Of a stretch of DNA of 64,000 nt, positions 26,282 to 38,569 are shown piece after piece. Below the pieces are notes generated by a model. That model was not told the origin of the DNA and ran no database searches. It saw nothing but the letters and a program-made list of their open reading frames with translations. This stretch comes from Mesostigma viride (taxonomy: Eukaryota; Streptophyta; Mesostigmatophyceae; Mesostigmatales; Mesostigmataceae). Numbering within the stretch: position 1 is the stretch's first letter; each line of letters begins with the position of its first letter. Made by a program: the position numbers and the translations under genes. Location: contig RPFO01000934.1 in NCBI GenBank assembly GCA_009746045.1, forward strand, positions 124,001 through 188,000. The letters run 5' to 3'.

Positions 26282-29200
26282 GTATGTCCGGGATGCGCAG
26301 GTTACATGGTTTCATTTGCGACCCCCTGTGCTATTACGAGGCTGCCATTGAATCAATGCGTGCACTTGGTCAAAGGGGCAAACGACACGGGCTATCTATC
26401 ACTTCTGCGGGTTTATGCTGCTACCGACACGGGCTATCGATCCACTGCTACGGGTTCATGCTGCTTCCGACACGGGCTAACGATCCGCTGCTACGGGTTT
26501 ATGTTGCTCTTCCAGAGTTGCCCTGGTCGGGCCTGAGGTTCTGGGAGCCAGAGGACGCCTTCCTCCTTCCGCCATATGCGGGGGCCCAGCCTACACTTCT
26601 CTTCACGGCCAGATGCACCTGCCAGCCATAGCTGTAGCAGACTTTCTTAAGGCCGCCCGCCATGCTTCCTGCTGCCAACATCCTTTATAGCAGTGACGGG
26701 GGACATAACAACGCAACATTGATGTACCAAACGCTCTGTAATCATGATCGTCCTCCCCACCCTCCCCGCCCTCCCCACTCTCCTAGTTTCCATGGTATTT
26801 ATGAAGTAGCTTCAGTTTATAATCCACTTTAGAAACTGTTATTATTCCACTTTCCTATGCTCACCTACCTCTCCTTCCCCCCCCCCCCTCCCCAAACCTC
26901 CCCCCCCCTCCCACCGGCCACGCAGCCGCAGGACCCCCTGAGCGTGCCCCAGGTGTTCCTGCCGGACACCCTGCCCGTGCTGAGGACCGAGTACGGCACC
27001 CTGTACGGCAAGGCAGGGGGCGCCGCGGAGCTGGCGACCGCTGCCCATGTGACCCCCCATGCGGTCCTCATCGCCACGCCTCATGCTCGTCACATTGCCA
27101 CGCCGCACGTGCCAGAAGGGACGCCCCATGCGAGCACCCGATCATCCCCCCAGGGGGGGCCCACCCCATCCAAGTCCGCGTCACCGTCTCCTCATAACAA
27201 ATCTGCATCCCAGTCACCATCACCATCACCGTCCCCTTCCCGCTCTGCGCTGCCGGCCACGAGGAAGTCTCACTACGGCACGGCTGTTGGTGCTGCGCCG
27301 GTTTTTCGCGTGCTGCCGGACGCTACAGGTACGTGCCCGCGTCATGGGCCATCTGTCGCGTAAACATGCACAGAAATAGAACCTGCCGGTTTGTAAAGGA
27401 CCAGCTGTTGCGCGATGAAGCCTGATGGTGTGGAGCCTGATGGTGTGGAGCCTGATGGTGTGGAGCCTGATGGTGCCTGATGGATCCCAGGCAACACATC
27501 GGTCATCTAGAAGCAAGATATAAGTGTGTCAACCATCTCATCGACCAAGTCATGAATGATGTGTGTCGCGGCAAGGCTCGGGTGTTTTGCTGTTGTGGGC
27601 AAGGTTTAAGTCTCTTGCGACAAGGGTCTCGAGGTCCCTGCAATGATAATGGAGTATCGTTGATAATACGACATGGATGATGATGGGATGTCGTTGATGA
27701 TAGCATATCGTGGAAAATAGGATATCGTGGAAAATAGGATATCGTTGTGCAGCCCAATGGAAGCCCCATGTTTCGTGACAAAGGCCCCCAAATCCCTTGA
27801 CATATCACAGTTGTCCACTTGTCCTGATAATGTGCGCAGATGATCATCGATTAACAAATACTGTTCATTGTCCTATTACAGACAGATCATTTGGGGCATA
27901 TGGAGTTTGAAGCCAAGTATCTAGTTAGGAGCGGAGTTCAGAAATCAGAAGTCTTGGTTAGTCCAGGTGCCTTCCGTCGTACATGCCAAGATTGACATTT
28001 GCGCCGTGCATGGGGTAAAGCGGCACTTGACATTCGGCAGCCATACATACGCACACGCACAGTAATGCCCATCTGGGGGCGGAGTGTCCTAAGTGCCCTA
28101 AGGTACATTGACACGGAAAAAGAGGTTTGACCCCTTAAGGATCATGCAAGGGTATTGCCTTCCCTCCAAGGTCGCCACCTTGCAAGGGAATAGAGGAAGT
28201 GACGCACTAGTTTAGAATAAGAAACCCATGGGCACTTGCTGTTGGTGGCCCCTTCCACCTCTGGTTGTTGGTGCCCCCTTCCACTTCTTGTTGTTGGTGC
28301 CCCCTTCCACCTCTTGTGGTTGGTGCCCCTTATACGTCTTGTTGTTGGTGCCCCTGTACGTCTTGCTGTTGGTGGCCCCTTCCACCTCTTGTTGTTGGTG
28401 CTCCCCTCCATTATTTGTATGGCCCTTATACGTCTTGTTGTTGGTGGCCCCTTCTATCACATTTTCCCAAGGTTGCGAAAGCCCATGGGACATGGCCCGC
28501 CTCTGAATGAGTTCCAAGCCTATCTGTCGCCTCTGGACGATGGGGCAGCCTTACTGCACCCGCTATGCTTTTGCTACTTCTTAAGTTGGATTGCACCCAC
28601 AGTTGAGCCTGCACCATGATGCCGAGAGAGTCCTCTCTGGCCTGCCCATGTGAGGCAGTGAGAGAAGCGGCTAGGGCGCCCTCCCTCTTCCTCGTTGTGC
28701 ATAGGGATTGCAGGTTCCTTTATTGTTACCCACGTGAAACAGTCCTGTGCTTTTTATTAATTTATTAAGTAATGGGACATGAACTCCGCGCAGTCCATAC
28801 CCAACCAAACACCACCCCATGCAACCCGATGCTGACCTGCCACAGCGTCACCTGCCAAACGGTCACCTGCCAAACGCAACCCCTGCCACCTGGCACGCAC
28901 AGCGGGCGGTGGTGACGGCACCAAGCAGTACTTTGTGGTGAAGCCTAAGAACCAGGCCAGCGACGGCCGTATTTACTTTGTCAAGAAGAAGGGGGTGGCG
29001 ATTGCTCACACGGTTGCCGCGCCGCCAACTCACCAGGTGGGTGGCTGTTTTTTTGGTATTGAGTGCATGTGCACAGTACAGTCAACCTGCTTAGGAGTAT
29101 GTGTGCGTGCACTCATCACCTGTGCTGTGTGCGGCCCACTGGCCAGGTGGGCGGCTGTGCACTCGTAGTGTACGCAGCTGACCATGGCGCACCAGGTGGG

Positions 29201-29339
29201 CGGCTGTGCACTCGTAGTGTAAGGGGCAGACCATGGTGCACCAGGTGGGCGGCCAGCCGTTTCGCATGGCTTGCCTACAGGCCCAGTGCCAACAGGATCG
29301 GTACTCCCAGGGTGGTCATTATCTGTACTGTGCTTTGAG
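26237..29339 (+). CDS. Unrecognised multi-exon gene (5' part)
   Basis: Proposed exons 26237-26281, 26926-27328, 28903-29036 and, tentatively, 29281-29339 join in frame. The product starts MGNIQQKSRPAKSSQ, then a Pro/Ser/His-rich region with SPSPS repeats, then KQYFVVKPKNQASDGRIYFV and KKKG, then a Cys/Gln-rich piece. The MGN start resembles myristoylated N-termini, but Ser at position 6 is missing. I recognise no domain. The gene is divergent from the kinase and probably continues past 29.3 kb; its 3' end is not determined. Confidence 0.5.
26385..26520. repeat. Three copies of a 45-50-bp unit in gene 2 intron 1
   Basis: GACACGGGCTATC or GACACGGGCTAAC, CTGCTACGGGTTTATG and GCTGCT recur three times in tandem. 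Confidence 0.85.
26926..27328 (+). CDS. Gene 2 exon 2
   Basis: GC-rich, after a long C/T tract and CACGCAG. It encodes PQDPLSVPQVFLPDTLPVL, then a His/Pro/Ser-rich region. The donor is GTACGT. The length leaves phase 1, matching exon 3. Confidence 0.6.
27414..27485. repeat. 15-bp tandem repeat
   Basis: GAGCCTGATGGTGTG is repeated four times in gene 2 intron 2. Confidence 0.9.
28228..28460. repeat. Minisatellite of about 26 bp in gene 2 intron 2
   Basis: Units of TTGTTGGTGCCCCCTTCCAC plus CTCT, about eight copies with shortened variants. They produce false Cys/Trp-rich or Thr/Asn-rich frames. Confidence 0.9.
28903..29036 (+). CDS. Gene 2 exon 3
   Basis: The exon follows CACGCACAG and encodes GGGDGTKQYFVVKPKNQ, then RIYFVKKKG, then AAPPTHQ. 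The donor GTGGGTGG leaves phase 0. Confidence 0.6.
29137..29256. repeat. Three copies of the gene 2 exon 3 donor junction
   Basis: The genuine junction reads CTCACCAGGTGGGTGGCTG (29,029). Copies at about 29,141 (GGCCAGGTGGGCGGCTGTGC), 29,188 (CGCACCAGGTGGGCGGCTGT) and 29,238 (TGCACCAGGTGGGCGGCCAG) all retain CAG before GTGGG and so are potential donors. Confidence 0.8.
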
Positions 29340-30003
29340 GTATGTCGCGTCCACAGCTGTGCTCTTATTTGTTATTGTGTTCGCGTTTTGGTTGCTATTC
29401 GCGATCACTTCCACTGTAAAAAGCGATTGTTACCGTCGCGCATCGGCTCATGTTCGCCGTAACGCCGGCATTTATGATGACCATATCCAGATGGTATCCA
29501 GATGGATGGTTTCTGGCCTGCGCTGGTTGTCTCCTTGATATCATGGTCACTATAGTATATAGTAATGCCAGGCCTGCGCGTGTTGTCTCCTTGATATCCA
29601 GAGGGTGGTCTACGGCTTCGTTTCGGTTCCTGGTGGTTATTGCCACTGTAGACTGTGGTAAGGCTTGTGGCCGGATGGCTTGGCGTGGGTTAGGGACGTG
29701 CAACGAAAGTCGTAACTAGCTGGGCATGACATCCGTAGTCCTGTGCACTGGGCACCAGAAAGGCCGCGGGTGTCATTGGAAGTTTATTTTTTTCCCCCAA
29801 AAATGTTCCTGTGCATGAAAAAAGCTAAATTAGTATACTACTACTATCTAGTAGTATTCACTATAATACTGTATCTATCGAGTGATCCCTTACTCATAAG
29901 TTCCACTAATTCTGGACGCGCATCGTGGTGGAAATGTGCGGTGCCGCGGATCACCCTGTCCATCCCTGGGCATGTGATTTGATTTTCATGAATCCCTGGG
30001 CAC

Positions 30004-30972
30004 ATGATGCAGTCGCCAGCCGCCAACGGAACGCACCGCGCAGCCGACGGCAGCTCTCCTGGGATTACAAGCGCAGCTGCACGCGAAGACCCCACCTGCG
30101 TCATCGGACCGCAACCCGATGGCGTCGCGCTTAGCTCGCACAAGCAGTCTTGTTTAGGCGAGCGGTCTAATGCAGGAGAGCATCCTAGCTCGCCTGAACA
30201 GCCTAGTCCACACGAACAGCTTAATTCACACAGGCAGCATAGTGCACGTGAGCAGCCTAGCTCACATGACCAGCCTGGTTCATGTGAGCGGGATTATGAG
30301 CGGGATGATTCACGTCTAAATGAGCCGCCGCCAGCGGGACCAAGACCAGACGGCCAGGGTCCGACCACCGTCGCCACGCCGCCGCCACAGCCCAATCCAC
30401 GGCATCCCTTGCCCAAGCTGCCGTCAATGGGGCCAAGTCCAAGCGGCCAGGCCCCCCCCGCCGTTGTTACACCTGATCCCTCCGTCGCTACACCCATACC
30501 TGATCGGTGGCACCCCTTGCCTGATCTGATCCTGAACCGGCGGTTCCTGGTGACACCCGATATTGCGTCCCCGGTGGGCAACGACGTGAGCCAGTCGGGC
30601 GTGGTTTTGGCGGTTGGGGACCAGGGCGTGCAGGTAACGCCCCGAGAGAGGGTGGCGACCGAGGCTGGCTTGGCGAGCAGTCCCACAGGAGTGGGGAGGC
30701 CAGCGGCTATTGAGACTGGTACCGAGAGCAGTCACCCAGCAGTGGTGAGGGTTGTCCTTGAGGCGGGTGAGAGTGGGCACACAGGAGAGGGGAGCGGGGC
30801 CTCAGGTTCCGAGGTTGACCCCGAGAGCAGTCACCTACTAGGAGGTCAGAGTAGGGGGCCTGCTGAGGCTGGGGCGCAGTTTCCGTCGGACTTGGAGGGT
30901 GGTGGACCGGGAGGGGGGGCTGGTGGGGGAGGTGCCAGCAACCGTCACGAGCGCCCTCCCTTGGGCCATTGA
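30004..30972 (+). CDS. Low-complexity ORF of unknown origin
   Basis: A 322-codon frame with degenerate hexapeptide repeats of the form S-S-H-x-Q-P (18-bp units, 30,170-30,290), a Pro-rich middle and a Gly/Ser/Glu-rich end. It stops at TGA near 30,972. Broken frames continue to 31,355 and end EDSSDKDYIPI. It could be the N-terminal region of the following LINE ORF1 or a late exon of gene 2; I cannot decide. Confidence 0.3.
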   Translation: MMQSPAANGTHRAADGSSPGITSAAAREDPTCVIGPQPDGVALSSHKQSCLGERSNAGEHPSSPEQPSPHEQLNSHRQHSAREQPSSHDQPGSCERDYERDDSRLNEPPPAGPRPDGQGPTTVATPPPQPNPRHPLPKLPSMGPSPSGQAPPAVVTPDPSVATPIPDRWHPLPDLILNRRFLVTPDIASPVGNDVSQSGVVLAVGDQGVQVTPRERVATEAGLASSPTGVGRPAAIETGTESSHPAVVRVVLEAGESGHTGEGSGASGSEVDPESSHLLGGQSRGPAEAGAQFPSDLEGGGPGGGAGGGGASNRHERPPLGH

Positions 30973-31576
30973 ACCAGGTAGACACCTCCTATGGCAGGGT
31001 CCCCTTCTTGTCCCATCGCAACCCTCTGGCAAACTTGCGCGCGCCCTGCACCGATGGGCGCGACCCGGACCTATGTGACACAACTGCTTGAGGATGCAGG
31101 GCTTCTGGGACTATACGTACTCTGCGCCCGCATGGTTGACAATTAAGGAGAAATCGGCCGCCATCTGCGATCAGCACCTTAGTAAGTCCTGAGGGGTATG
31201 ATCCTGTTGTCTCCCCACGGGCCCCACGGCCCATTGCTAGCCAGGGTAGAAGTCCACAGGTTGAGGTTATTGCCCCTGAGGATAGCCGCTACCCTACCGC
31301 CTCGTCTGCCATTACAGTAGAGGACAGCTCGGATAAGGATTATATCCCCATCTAGTGACTATATGGTTCCAAGGAGCATGATGCAGACGATATTTGTAAC
31401 TTTCGTGTAATTATTTTTCTAATGAGATTAGCATAGTACTCTGTGGCATGCCCATGCGCATGACACGCAAGTACTTCATACTATGGTGCTACAATAACCA
31501 ACTTGAATAATGATATGCACCGATTTTGAATTCAAGTGTGGTACATTTAGGCTGTTAACTCTGAAGCCATTCGCTC

Positions 31577-34476
31577 ATGCAGTATTGTGGTACATGGCGT
31601 CCCCTCGAACGTCAACGATGCACGCCTGGGCACCTACCTCCGGGGCGACCCCTTCCTGGGGAAGCTCAGCGTGGCCCAAGACGTCGTAATCCGCCAGGCA
31701 CGTCGGCTCGGCGGCCCCACCGCCCCCGTCCTGGTGGAATTCCGCCGCAAAGAGGACCAACTGCTGGTGCTGAAGGCCCGCCAGCATATGCAGCGGGATG
31801 ACTTGAGCATGGATGATTACTATATGGCCCGGAGCAGCTCGAGGCCCGGGCTGCCGCCCTGAACCGCCCGAAGGTCCACCAGGCTCGGGCGGCCAAGCAG
31901 GCCAACCCGCACCTACGGTGCAGCGTCTATGCCCACCTCTGTAATGGCGTATTCATCGTTCGCATAAACGGCCAGGACCTTCCCCCAACGACGGTGATTC
32001 CCATGGATACGGCCATGCCAGCGTACCAGCCCCCTGCCCAGCCTCCGCCGTCACCGCCTGATCGCCACCGGCATCGATGGCCACCCGCTCCCCTGCACGC
32101 GTGGGGAGCCGCCGGGGCCACTTCCGCTCAGGTATGGCTGCCGGGCCTGGTCGTCCCGCTAAATTCGTCCGCTTTGCACCCGAGGAGCCCGCGCTGCAAA
32201 CCCTTCTCAACACTGAGTAATGACGACGCTCGCGGCTTCACGGCTAGCTCTAGCAGTGGGATCTGTCTAACTCCCCTTCCCGCCCCTTTGCCTTCGCAGC
32301 CCTCGGGCTGTCGGAGAGAGAGCAACTGGTCAGCAGTATGCCAGGTTCGCCCCGCCTTGCGCGGCCGCCTCCGAAACCTCCTCAGGCTGCAGCTCGCATT
32401 TCTTATTACTCACTTCGATCGGATTCATTCTACCAGCTGGCCACCCGAGCCAACCGTCGGCGTCGTCTCGACGCGTCAGTGGCAGGAAGAATCGAAACGG
32501 TGATTGAAAGCATTTATAAGTCCTCAACCCGCCACCCCTACCCGGCCCCCACCTCCACCACCACGGTCCCTGCTCCATATCTCCGCCCACATCCCCGCCT
32601 AGCTGCAGCTGCACCGTACCCCCCCGCTTTTCGGTCAACGCGCACAATTGATCATCGCCACCTTCAACGCCCGCACGCTCCAGCCTGACGCGGACCGCTG
32701 TCACTGCCTGCGCACTGAGTGACGACTGTTAGTGCAATCGAGTCTCCAATCTTATTGGTTTGATCTGCATCGACAATATAACATCGCCATCCTGAGAATC
32801 CAAGACAACCGGCGCACTGCATCCGCTCGCCCGCCCTTGCTGCTGACGACATTGATGGCTGGCGGTTTTGTTATGAAGGCGTCGACGGCACCGGGATCGC
32901 AACGGGGGCATCGGTCTCCTCTGCTCCCCGTACGCCACAAGGGTGAGCCCCAACTAGTCAACGCCCGCCTCTTATATAGTGGCCACCTTCCATTCGGTGG
33001 AGGGCCACTCGACCTACGCCCTGACGGTGGGCGTCAGTTTCGCACCGCACTCCGGCCACCCTGAACAAGATCGCAAGGACTTCTTTGCATGCTGAGCTGG
33101 AGAACCTGGCGATCGGCACCCCTGGTCGCAACTACCTCGCTCTGCTATACTGGACGCCAATACCACGCTACCACAAGGTACTGGAGCTGGATGTCAGCAC
33201 GCCGGCCCCGCCGGTACGGTCTCCAATGGCAACACTGAACTTTTTGCTGATTTGCTTACGACATGCGATTTGGTGACTGCCAACACCCGCTTTCTGCATA
33301 GTCATGATGCTCTGGTCACACACGTGTACATCTCGCCAACTGGCACTGAATGCTAGCTGCCTCGACTATATGTTGTAGTGCGCAAGCGTCATCAAGGATC
33401 TGTACTAGCTGCATCATGGCTCGATCAGCACGTGATCCCCCATGAACGCATCATCAACACCCGCATCCGCCAGCGATCCCCCTCGCGCTTTCGTAAGCAC
33501 GTGGCACCACCTGATTTGCGCACACTGCAGTTGATTGCTTGAGAAATCTGACGAAGCTCTGGAGGACCAGTTCCCTGAAAAACTCGCGCACAATTAGCGC
33601 GCGGCGGAGGAGTTCGTCGACGCGCTGGACATCCGGGCCAGCCACACCTGGCTGCCCGGCGCTGCCGGCCCGGCATCCGCCGCCCTTCGGCTCCTTGCTG
33701 GCAAGCCAGTGCCCGCGGCATGCAGGGGCCCTGCTGCCCCCCCGCCGCCCGACCCCGCTTCACCAGCCTGCACCGGCTGGCCCCGGCGTCATGCATCCAG
33801 GCCCGGCAAGCCCTGCGCGACAACCGCGACCCCGCCCGCTACGCCCGCCTCAGAGCCATATACCACTCACTCCGAATACTAATACCATCCGGCAGGCGAC
33901 CAAGCGGAGCAGGACTGACCTCCATGTCCGCGAGTACTTCGCCCACCTCAAGGACCATGCAGCACGGCAAGTACGCCTGGACTCGCGCCTGTGTCACGCC
34001 CAACGGCCAGCCGGCGGCGCGCAACCGGCGCAGGGGACGCTCTCTGGCTCACCGCAGCAGCACTGGCTTGACCTGGGCAGTGGTATTCCTCCCAGTCCCG
34101 GCTGCTCGGCGCCCCCCCGCCGCCTCCGCCGCTCAAGGCCCTCTGGCGGCCTCGCGTCAGACTGGCGCCTGCGGGCCGCGGCGTCCCTGCGCCGCCCACG
34201 CCACCGCCGCTGAGCAGGACTACACGTACCTGGCCCTGACGGAACCCCTGGCCGACCCCAACGAGCTAATAACCGCCGTTCACCGAGCTCGAGCTAGTGA
34301 GCACCGCCGCCAAGCAACTCTGCTTCTAGCCTAGCTTCTACGCCGCCGTTGGACCTGACCAGCTCCCCGCTCCGGTGATTAGTAAACTGACGGCACTCAC
34401 GGCCGGGGTTCCTGCTTGACGTATGCAACCGGATCCTGAGCCTTGACGACGCGCCGCCGATTCCTGAGTGGCAGCA
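31577..34476 (+). pseudogene. Degenerate LINE copy: ORF1 and endonuclease region
   Basis: It starts with an ORF1-like segment (LGGPTAPVLVEFRRKEDQLL, then LKARQHMQ), which resembles the RNA-binding part of LINE ORF1. Beyond 32,640, IATFNARTLQP fits the start of an AP-endonuclease. Frames are broken by stops and shifts throughout. It is interrupted at 34,476 by the SINE-like repeat. Confidence 0.55.
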
Positions 34477-34784
34477 TATTCTGATCAGACACTCCGCAAA
34501 GGTGAAAACCTTTGCGTTCAGTGCCGGGCCGCGGAAAACGCGGAAAACGCGATCTGCAAATGAATCCGACCGGAATCGAACTGGGGACCTCTCGCACCAA
34601 TTTTGCTGACTATAGGACGGACGTCTCCGGTTACCATGGCATCGCCAACTTACACCTACAGTCATCCGCAAAAGTTCTCCTGTCCGGGGAGTGATGCAAG
34701 CCTTTCGGATTTGGTACTAGATAAATCACTCGAGATCTGTGTGTAGGAGTACTACACACGTGTCTGCACGCGAGACTTGTTCAG
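34477..34784 (-). mobile_element. tRNA-derived SINE-like repeat, copy C
   Basis: This is an inverted copy of 54,233-54,576 lacking about the first 33 bp. The direct repeat CAGCATAT lies at 34,472-34,479 and 34,782-34,789, which suggests a target duplication within the LINE. The pol III B-box-like GTTCGATTC is on the minus strand. Confidence 0.6.
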
Positions 34785-34789
34785 CATAT

Positions 34790-36790
34790 AGCTATACCAC
34801 TGCGGGCAGCAGGGACGTCCTGCTGCCCCCCGCGCCGCCCGCCCCGCTTCAACAGCCTGCATGCACCGGCTCCGGCCGCCGTCATCTCGGCCGGCCCGGC
34901 AAGCCCTGCCTTATAATCGAGACAACCGCGACCCCGCCCGCTATGTACGCCCGCCTCAGACACGAATTCCACTTGGCCATGCATCTGGCGACTGGCAGGC
35001 AACCAAGGAGCAGGAGGACCTTCATATGTGACTCCGCGATCGAGTACAAGTTCGCCCACCTCAAGGACCAGCACTGCAATTAGTACGCTAGGATCCTGCG
35101 CCACGCCCAACGGCCAGTCGGCGGCGCGCAGCCGGCGCCGCGGACGCTCTCTGGCTCACCGCCGGCAGCACAGCTTGACCAGTCGGGTATTCCTCCCAGT
35201 CCCCGCGGCTGCTCGGTGCCCCCCTGCGCCGCCTCCGTCGCTATAATTGGCCCTCTGGCGGCCGTCCGCCTCAGTGGCGCCCGGCGCGCCCGGGCGTCCC
35301 TATAGCTGCGCCGCCCACGCCCGCGCCCCGGCCGCTGAACTATACACATACCCGCCCCTGACGGAACCCCTGGCTGACCCCGACAAGCTATACTGCTGAG
35401 ACCGCTCGAGCTGCGCACCGCCGCCTGTCAAGCAACTCCGCTTCTACGCCGCAGCGGGCCTGACCAGCTCCCCGCCCCCGGACCGTGATTAAACTGACGG
35501 CGCTCACAGGGTTGTTGCTGGACGTCTGCAACCGGATCTTGCTGCCGACTCACCACCGATTCGATCCTGAGTGGCAGCACAGCTACCGTTTTCATATTCT
35601 TTACAAAAACCAAGGTTCCCCTTACGTACGACCCCGCCAACTACCGAGGAGACTGTATGCATCCAGATTCCAGAGCGCCGCACTCAAGTTGTTCATCATG
35701 TGCATGATCCTCAACCGCCTTCGTTCTGCTCTCGACCGTCACCGTGGGGCGTGGGGAGAGTCAAATGGCCGCTTTCGTCATCCTGGGCACAACCCCGTCA
35801 TGGCCATGCATCTTCGACACGCGCCGCCTCTTTGAGGAAATCGCGCTCCTGCAACCTGCTGGCGAGTTTCCCGTCGCATCCTGATCTTTGTCTCGAACTT
35901 CATCAAGGCTTTTGATTCTGACATTCTGTCCTCTGGGCCGCTCTAGTATGGGATGTCCTTGCTCGCGCTCGCGTCCGGGCCACTCCCCTGATGACTGTCA
36001 TCCGCACGCTGTATGAGGGGTCGACCACCTCGGTGCGCACTCAACACGGCTTAATTAATCACCCCGCAATGTCCTCACTGCACACCGGCGTCTCAGCAGC
36101 TATAGTTTGCGTCCTGTGACCGTACCTGTTTATCAGTATTGTACATATGTAGTAGTGGATTATGTTATTCGCCATGCAGGCACAGTGCACCCGCTTTGCT
36201 CTGCTGCATGGCTGGCCGCGCACTCTGGCCGACGGTTATCACAAACGAGCTTGGGGAAGGGGGGCCGACCGACCAGCAGAATTTACTCTCATGACCTCAT
36301 GTATGCTGACGGCATCACGCTTATTGAGAAGCCGGATTCTGCCCAACTTTGGCTTGACTGCCCGGTGCTCGAGGCTCAGTGCTGTTGGTCGAGAATCAGC
36401 CCCAAAACGGAGGCCCTGGCCCTTGGTCTGGCCAGGCCCCCCGCACCCCACTCCGCCTCTTAGACCGGACGCCGAGGTCCGATTTACCCTACTTCATGCC
36501 GCTTCAAGTTGCTAGGCAGTTGGCTTCCCGATTGCGATCGATCGCGAGGACGACACGGGCGAGGACCCGGATCATGCATGGCGTGGGCTCAACCGTCCAT
36601 GACGTCCACCACCGCCTCTGGTGGAGCAACCCCGCCCTATACCCCGGATCGCAAAGCGCGACCTGTTCATTATGGGTCGTCATTCTGACAATCCTGCATG
36701 ACCTACGGCGCCGAGACATGGATGCTGACGCAGGAGCTGGAGAACCGACTCAACGGCAGCGTCACCAAGATGCTGCGCAAGGCACTTTAA
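34790..36790 (+). pseudogene. Second overlapping LINE copy with dead reverse transcriptase
   Basis: Its beginning (34,800-35,480) repeats 33,720-34,430, so it is a separate insertion. It continues with reverse transcriptase segments FHILYKNQGSPY, FIKAFDSDIL, then LMYADGITLIEKPDS (36,302-36,313), in which the second catalytic Asp of YADD is Gly. It ends with TYGAETWMLTQELENRLNGS. Frames are broken. Confidence 0.65.
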
Positions 36791-36859
36791 AATAGCCCCC
36801 CTTTTTTACAATTTATATATACTGATTTGCCATAATTGTTTCCCACATTCTTAGGCACA

Positions 36860-37207
36860 TGGGCAGGCGCCTGGGCCCAGCCGGGCCAGGTCAGGTAGAC
36901 ACATCAGATAGGCTAGCTAGCTGGCACCAAGCGGCCCCGCACAGCCCGGCCAGCGACTTGTCCTCACATGGCGTGCCCGGCCCAGGCCGCGCGCGGCCGG
37001 CCGGGCCGCCATCCGTGGACTTTCCGTGATAGGCTAGGCATGGACATGTGCTACCCTATAGTCGGGATAGGCTCACCCGGCCCGGGCAGGCTGCCCGGGC
37101 AGGCTGCCTCCTGGTTTGTCTGTATAGTATGGAGGCAGATGGCTCGCAAGGATAGGTGGCAAGTAGTGATGAAGGAGACCACCGACCCCACGTCACTGGG
37201 GATATGA
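36860..37207 (+). pseudogene. LINE C-terminal fragment
   Basis: RHPWTFRDRLGMDMCY and WRQMARKDRWQVVMKET repeat the 6312-6600 fragment. Confidence 0.5.
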
Positions 37208-37960
37208 TGTGGCAGCAAGGGTGGGGGGGAGGGGGGCGGAGGGCCCCCCACCCGCCATCCCCCCCGCCGCCGCCGCCCAGGAAGACCACCCAGCCCCCCC
37301 GTCGCCGACACGGATGCTGCCACCCTCCCACCCCCCGACTCCTCCCCACCGCACCGGCCACCACCTCGATCTCTCCCCGCCACAGCCCACTACCTCCGCC
37401 CCCCCCCCTCCTCTCCCCCCCGGCCCCCCACCGTTGCCACCATAGCCCCCCCATCATGTCCGGCCCTCGCTGCCGGCCCCGGCCCCCCAAACCGCCCCCC
37501 GCCGCCGCCGAAGAAGCCCCCCCCCCCCCCCGGCCCCCACGCTGCCGACAAGGATGCCGACACCCTCCCACCCCCCTGGCTCCTATACCCACCGCCACCG
37601 CCACCGCCACCACCCCTCCCACTGCCCCAGCCCACCACCACCTCCGCTCACCACCCCTCCTCTCCCTCCCCCCCACCATGACCACAGCTATACTATGCCC
37701 CCCTCCCCATCCTGTGTACCGCCACCACCCTATGTACCACCGCCTCCTCCCCCTACTCACCCCGCCCCCCCGCCTTCCTCCCCACCCCGCCCACTGCCCC
37801 CTCCTCACCCAGCCTCCGCCACCGTCATTCCACCCCATTGGGCGCCACAACCTGCCACCACCACCTCCCCACCCCCAGCATCCCCGGCACCATCCCCCCC
37901 CAGCGATGCGTCACGGAAGACCGGCTCCTGCGGATGACCATTTCGGCGCAGTCAACTAGA
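37208..37960. repeat. C-rich low-complexity tract
   Basis: About 750 bp, strongly C-rich on the plus strand (CACC, CCGCC, CCCC runs). It gives open Pro-rich frames on plus and Gly/Trp-rich frames on minus. There is no domain and it is unlikely to be coding. 37,960-38,570 holds nothing I recognise. Confidence 0.6.
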
Positions 37961-38569
37961 GCAGTGATAGGTGGTTCTAGATGACTAGATCATGCGGCAA
38001 TCTGGCGTGAGGCCCCGGCCGGCCAGTCTGGCCACTGGGGAAGTAATCCCTCCAGGCTACCCCTTGGACCAAGCCTTAATCCCCAAGGCCCACCCCATTG
38101 GGTAACCCCGCAGCAAGGTTTTCCCCCTGCTGGGCCCTATCATGGCAGGTTGTCCCTTCTGGCGCTCAGCCCGCATGTAGTAGATAGGTCGGCATACCGT
38201 ACCTGTTGACACGGCGAGCTCCCAGCGACCAGCAATTGGAGAATCCAGCACTTCACCGGCCCCTTGGGGGCAATCAATCCTGTTGTACTGCATGTCTGCA
38301 GCTGCTCTGATGTTTCAACTCATTAGTACTTGGCTCGGAAGTAGCTAGGCCCGGCAATCGGTGGGCGTTAGCCGCGTAGCTAGGCCTAGTCTATGTAGGG
38401 GTCAAGTACTGATCTCACCGCTCTCACCTTGTTTGCCACCCCAAAGGGCAGGACCAGCCGTTGGATCCACTTTATTAATAACCCTGTCGGTTCACCGGCG
38501 CGGGAATACACTCAACTCAACTCAACTCAACGTCATGCAGTGGGGGCTCCGCCGGACAATGATGTGACC

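Noticed and set aside
37056-37959. Pro-rich 267-codon and Gly-rich 264-codon proteins
   Set aside because: Both strands are open because of C-rich low complexity following a LINE fragment. No domain or splice evidence.
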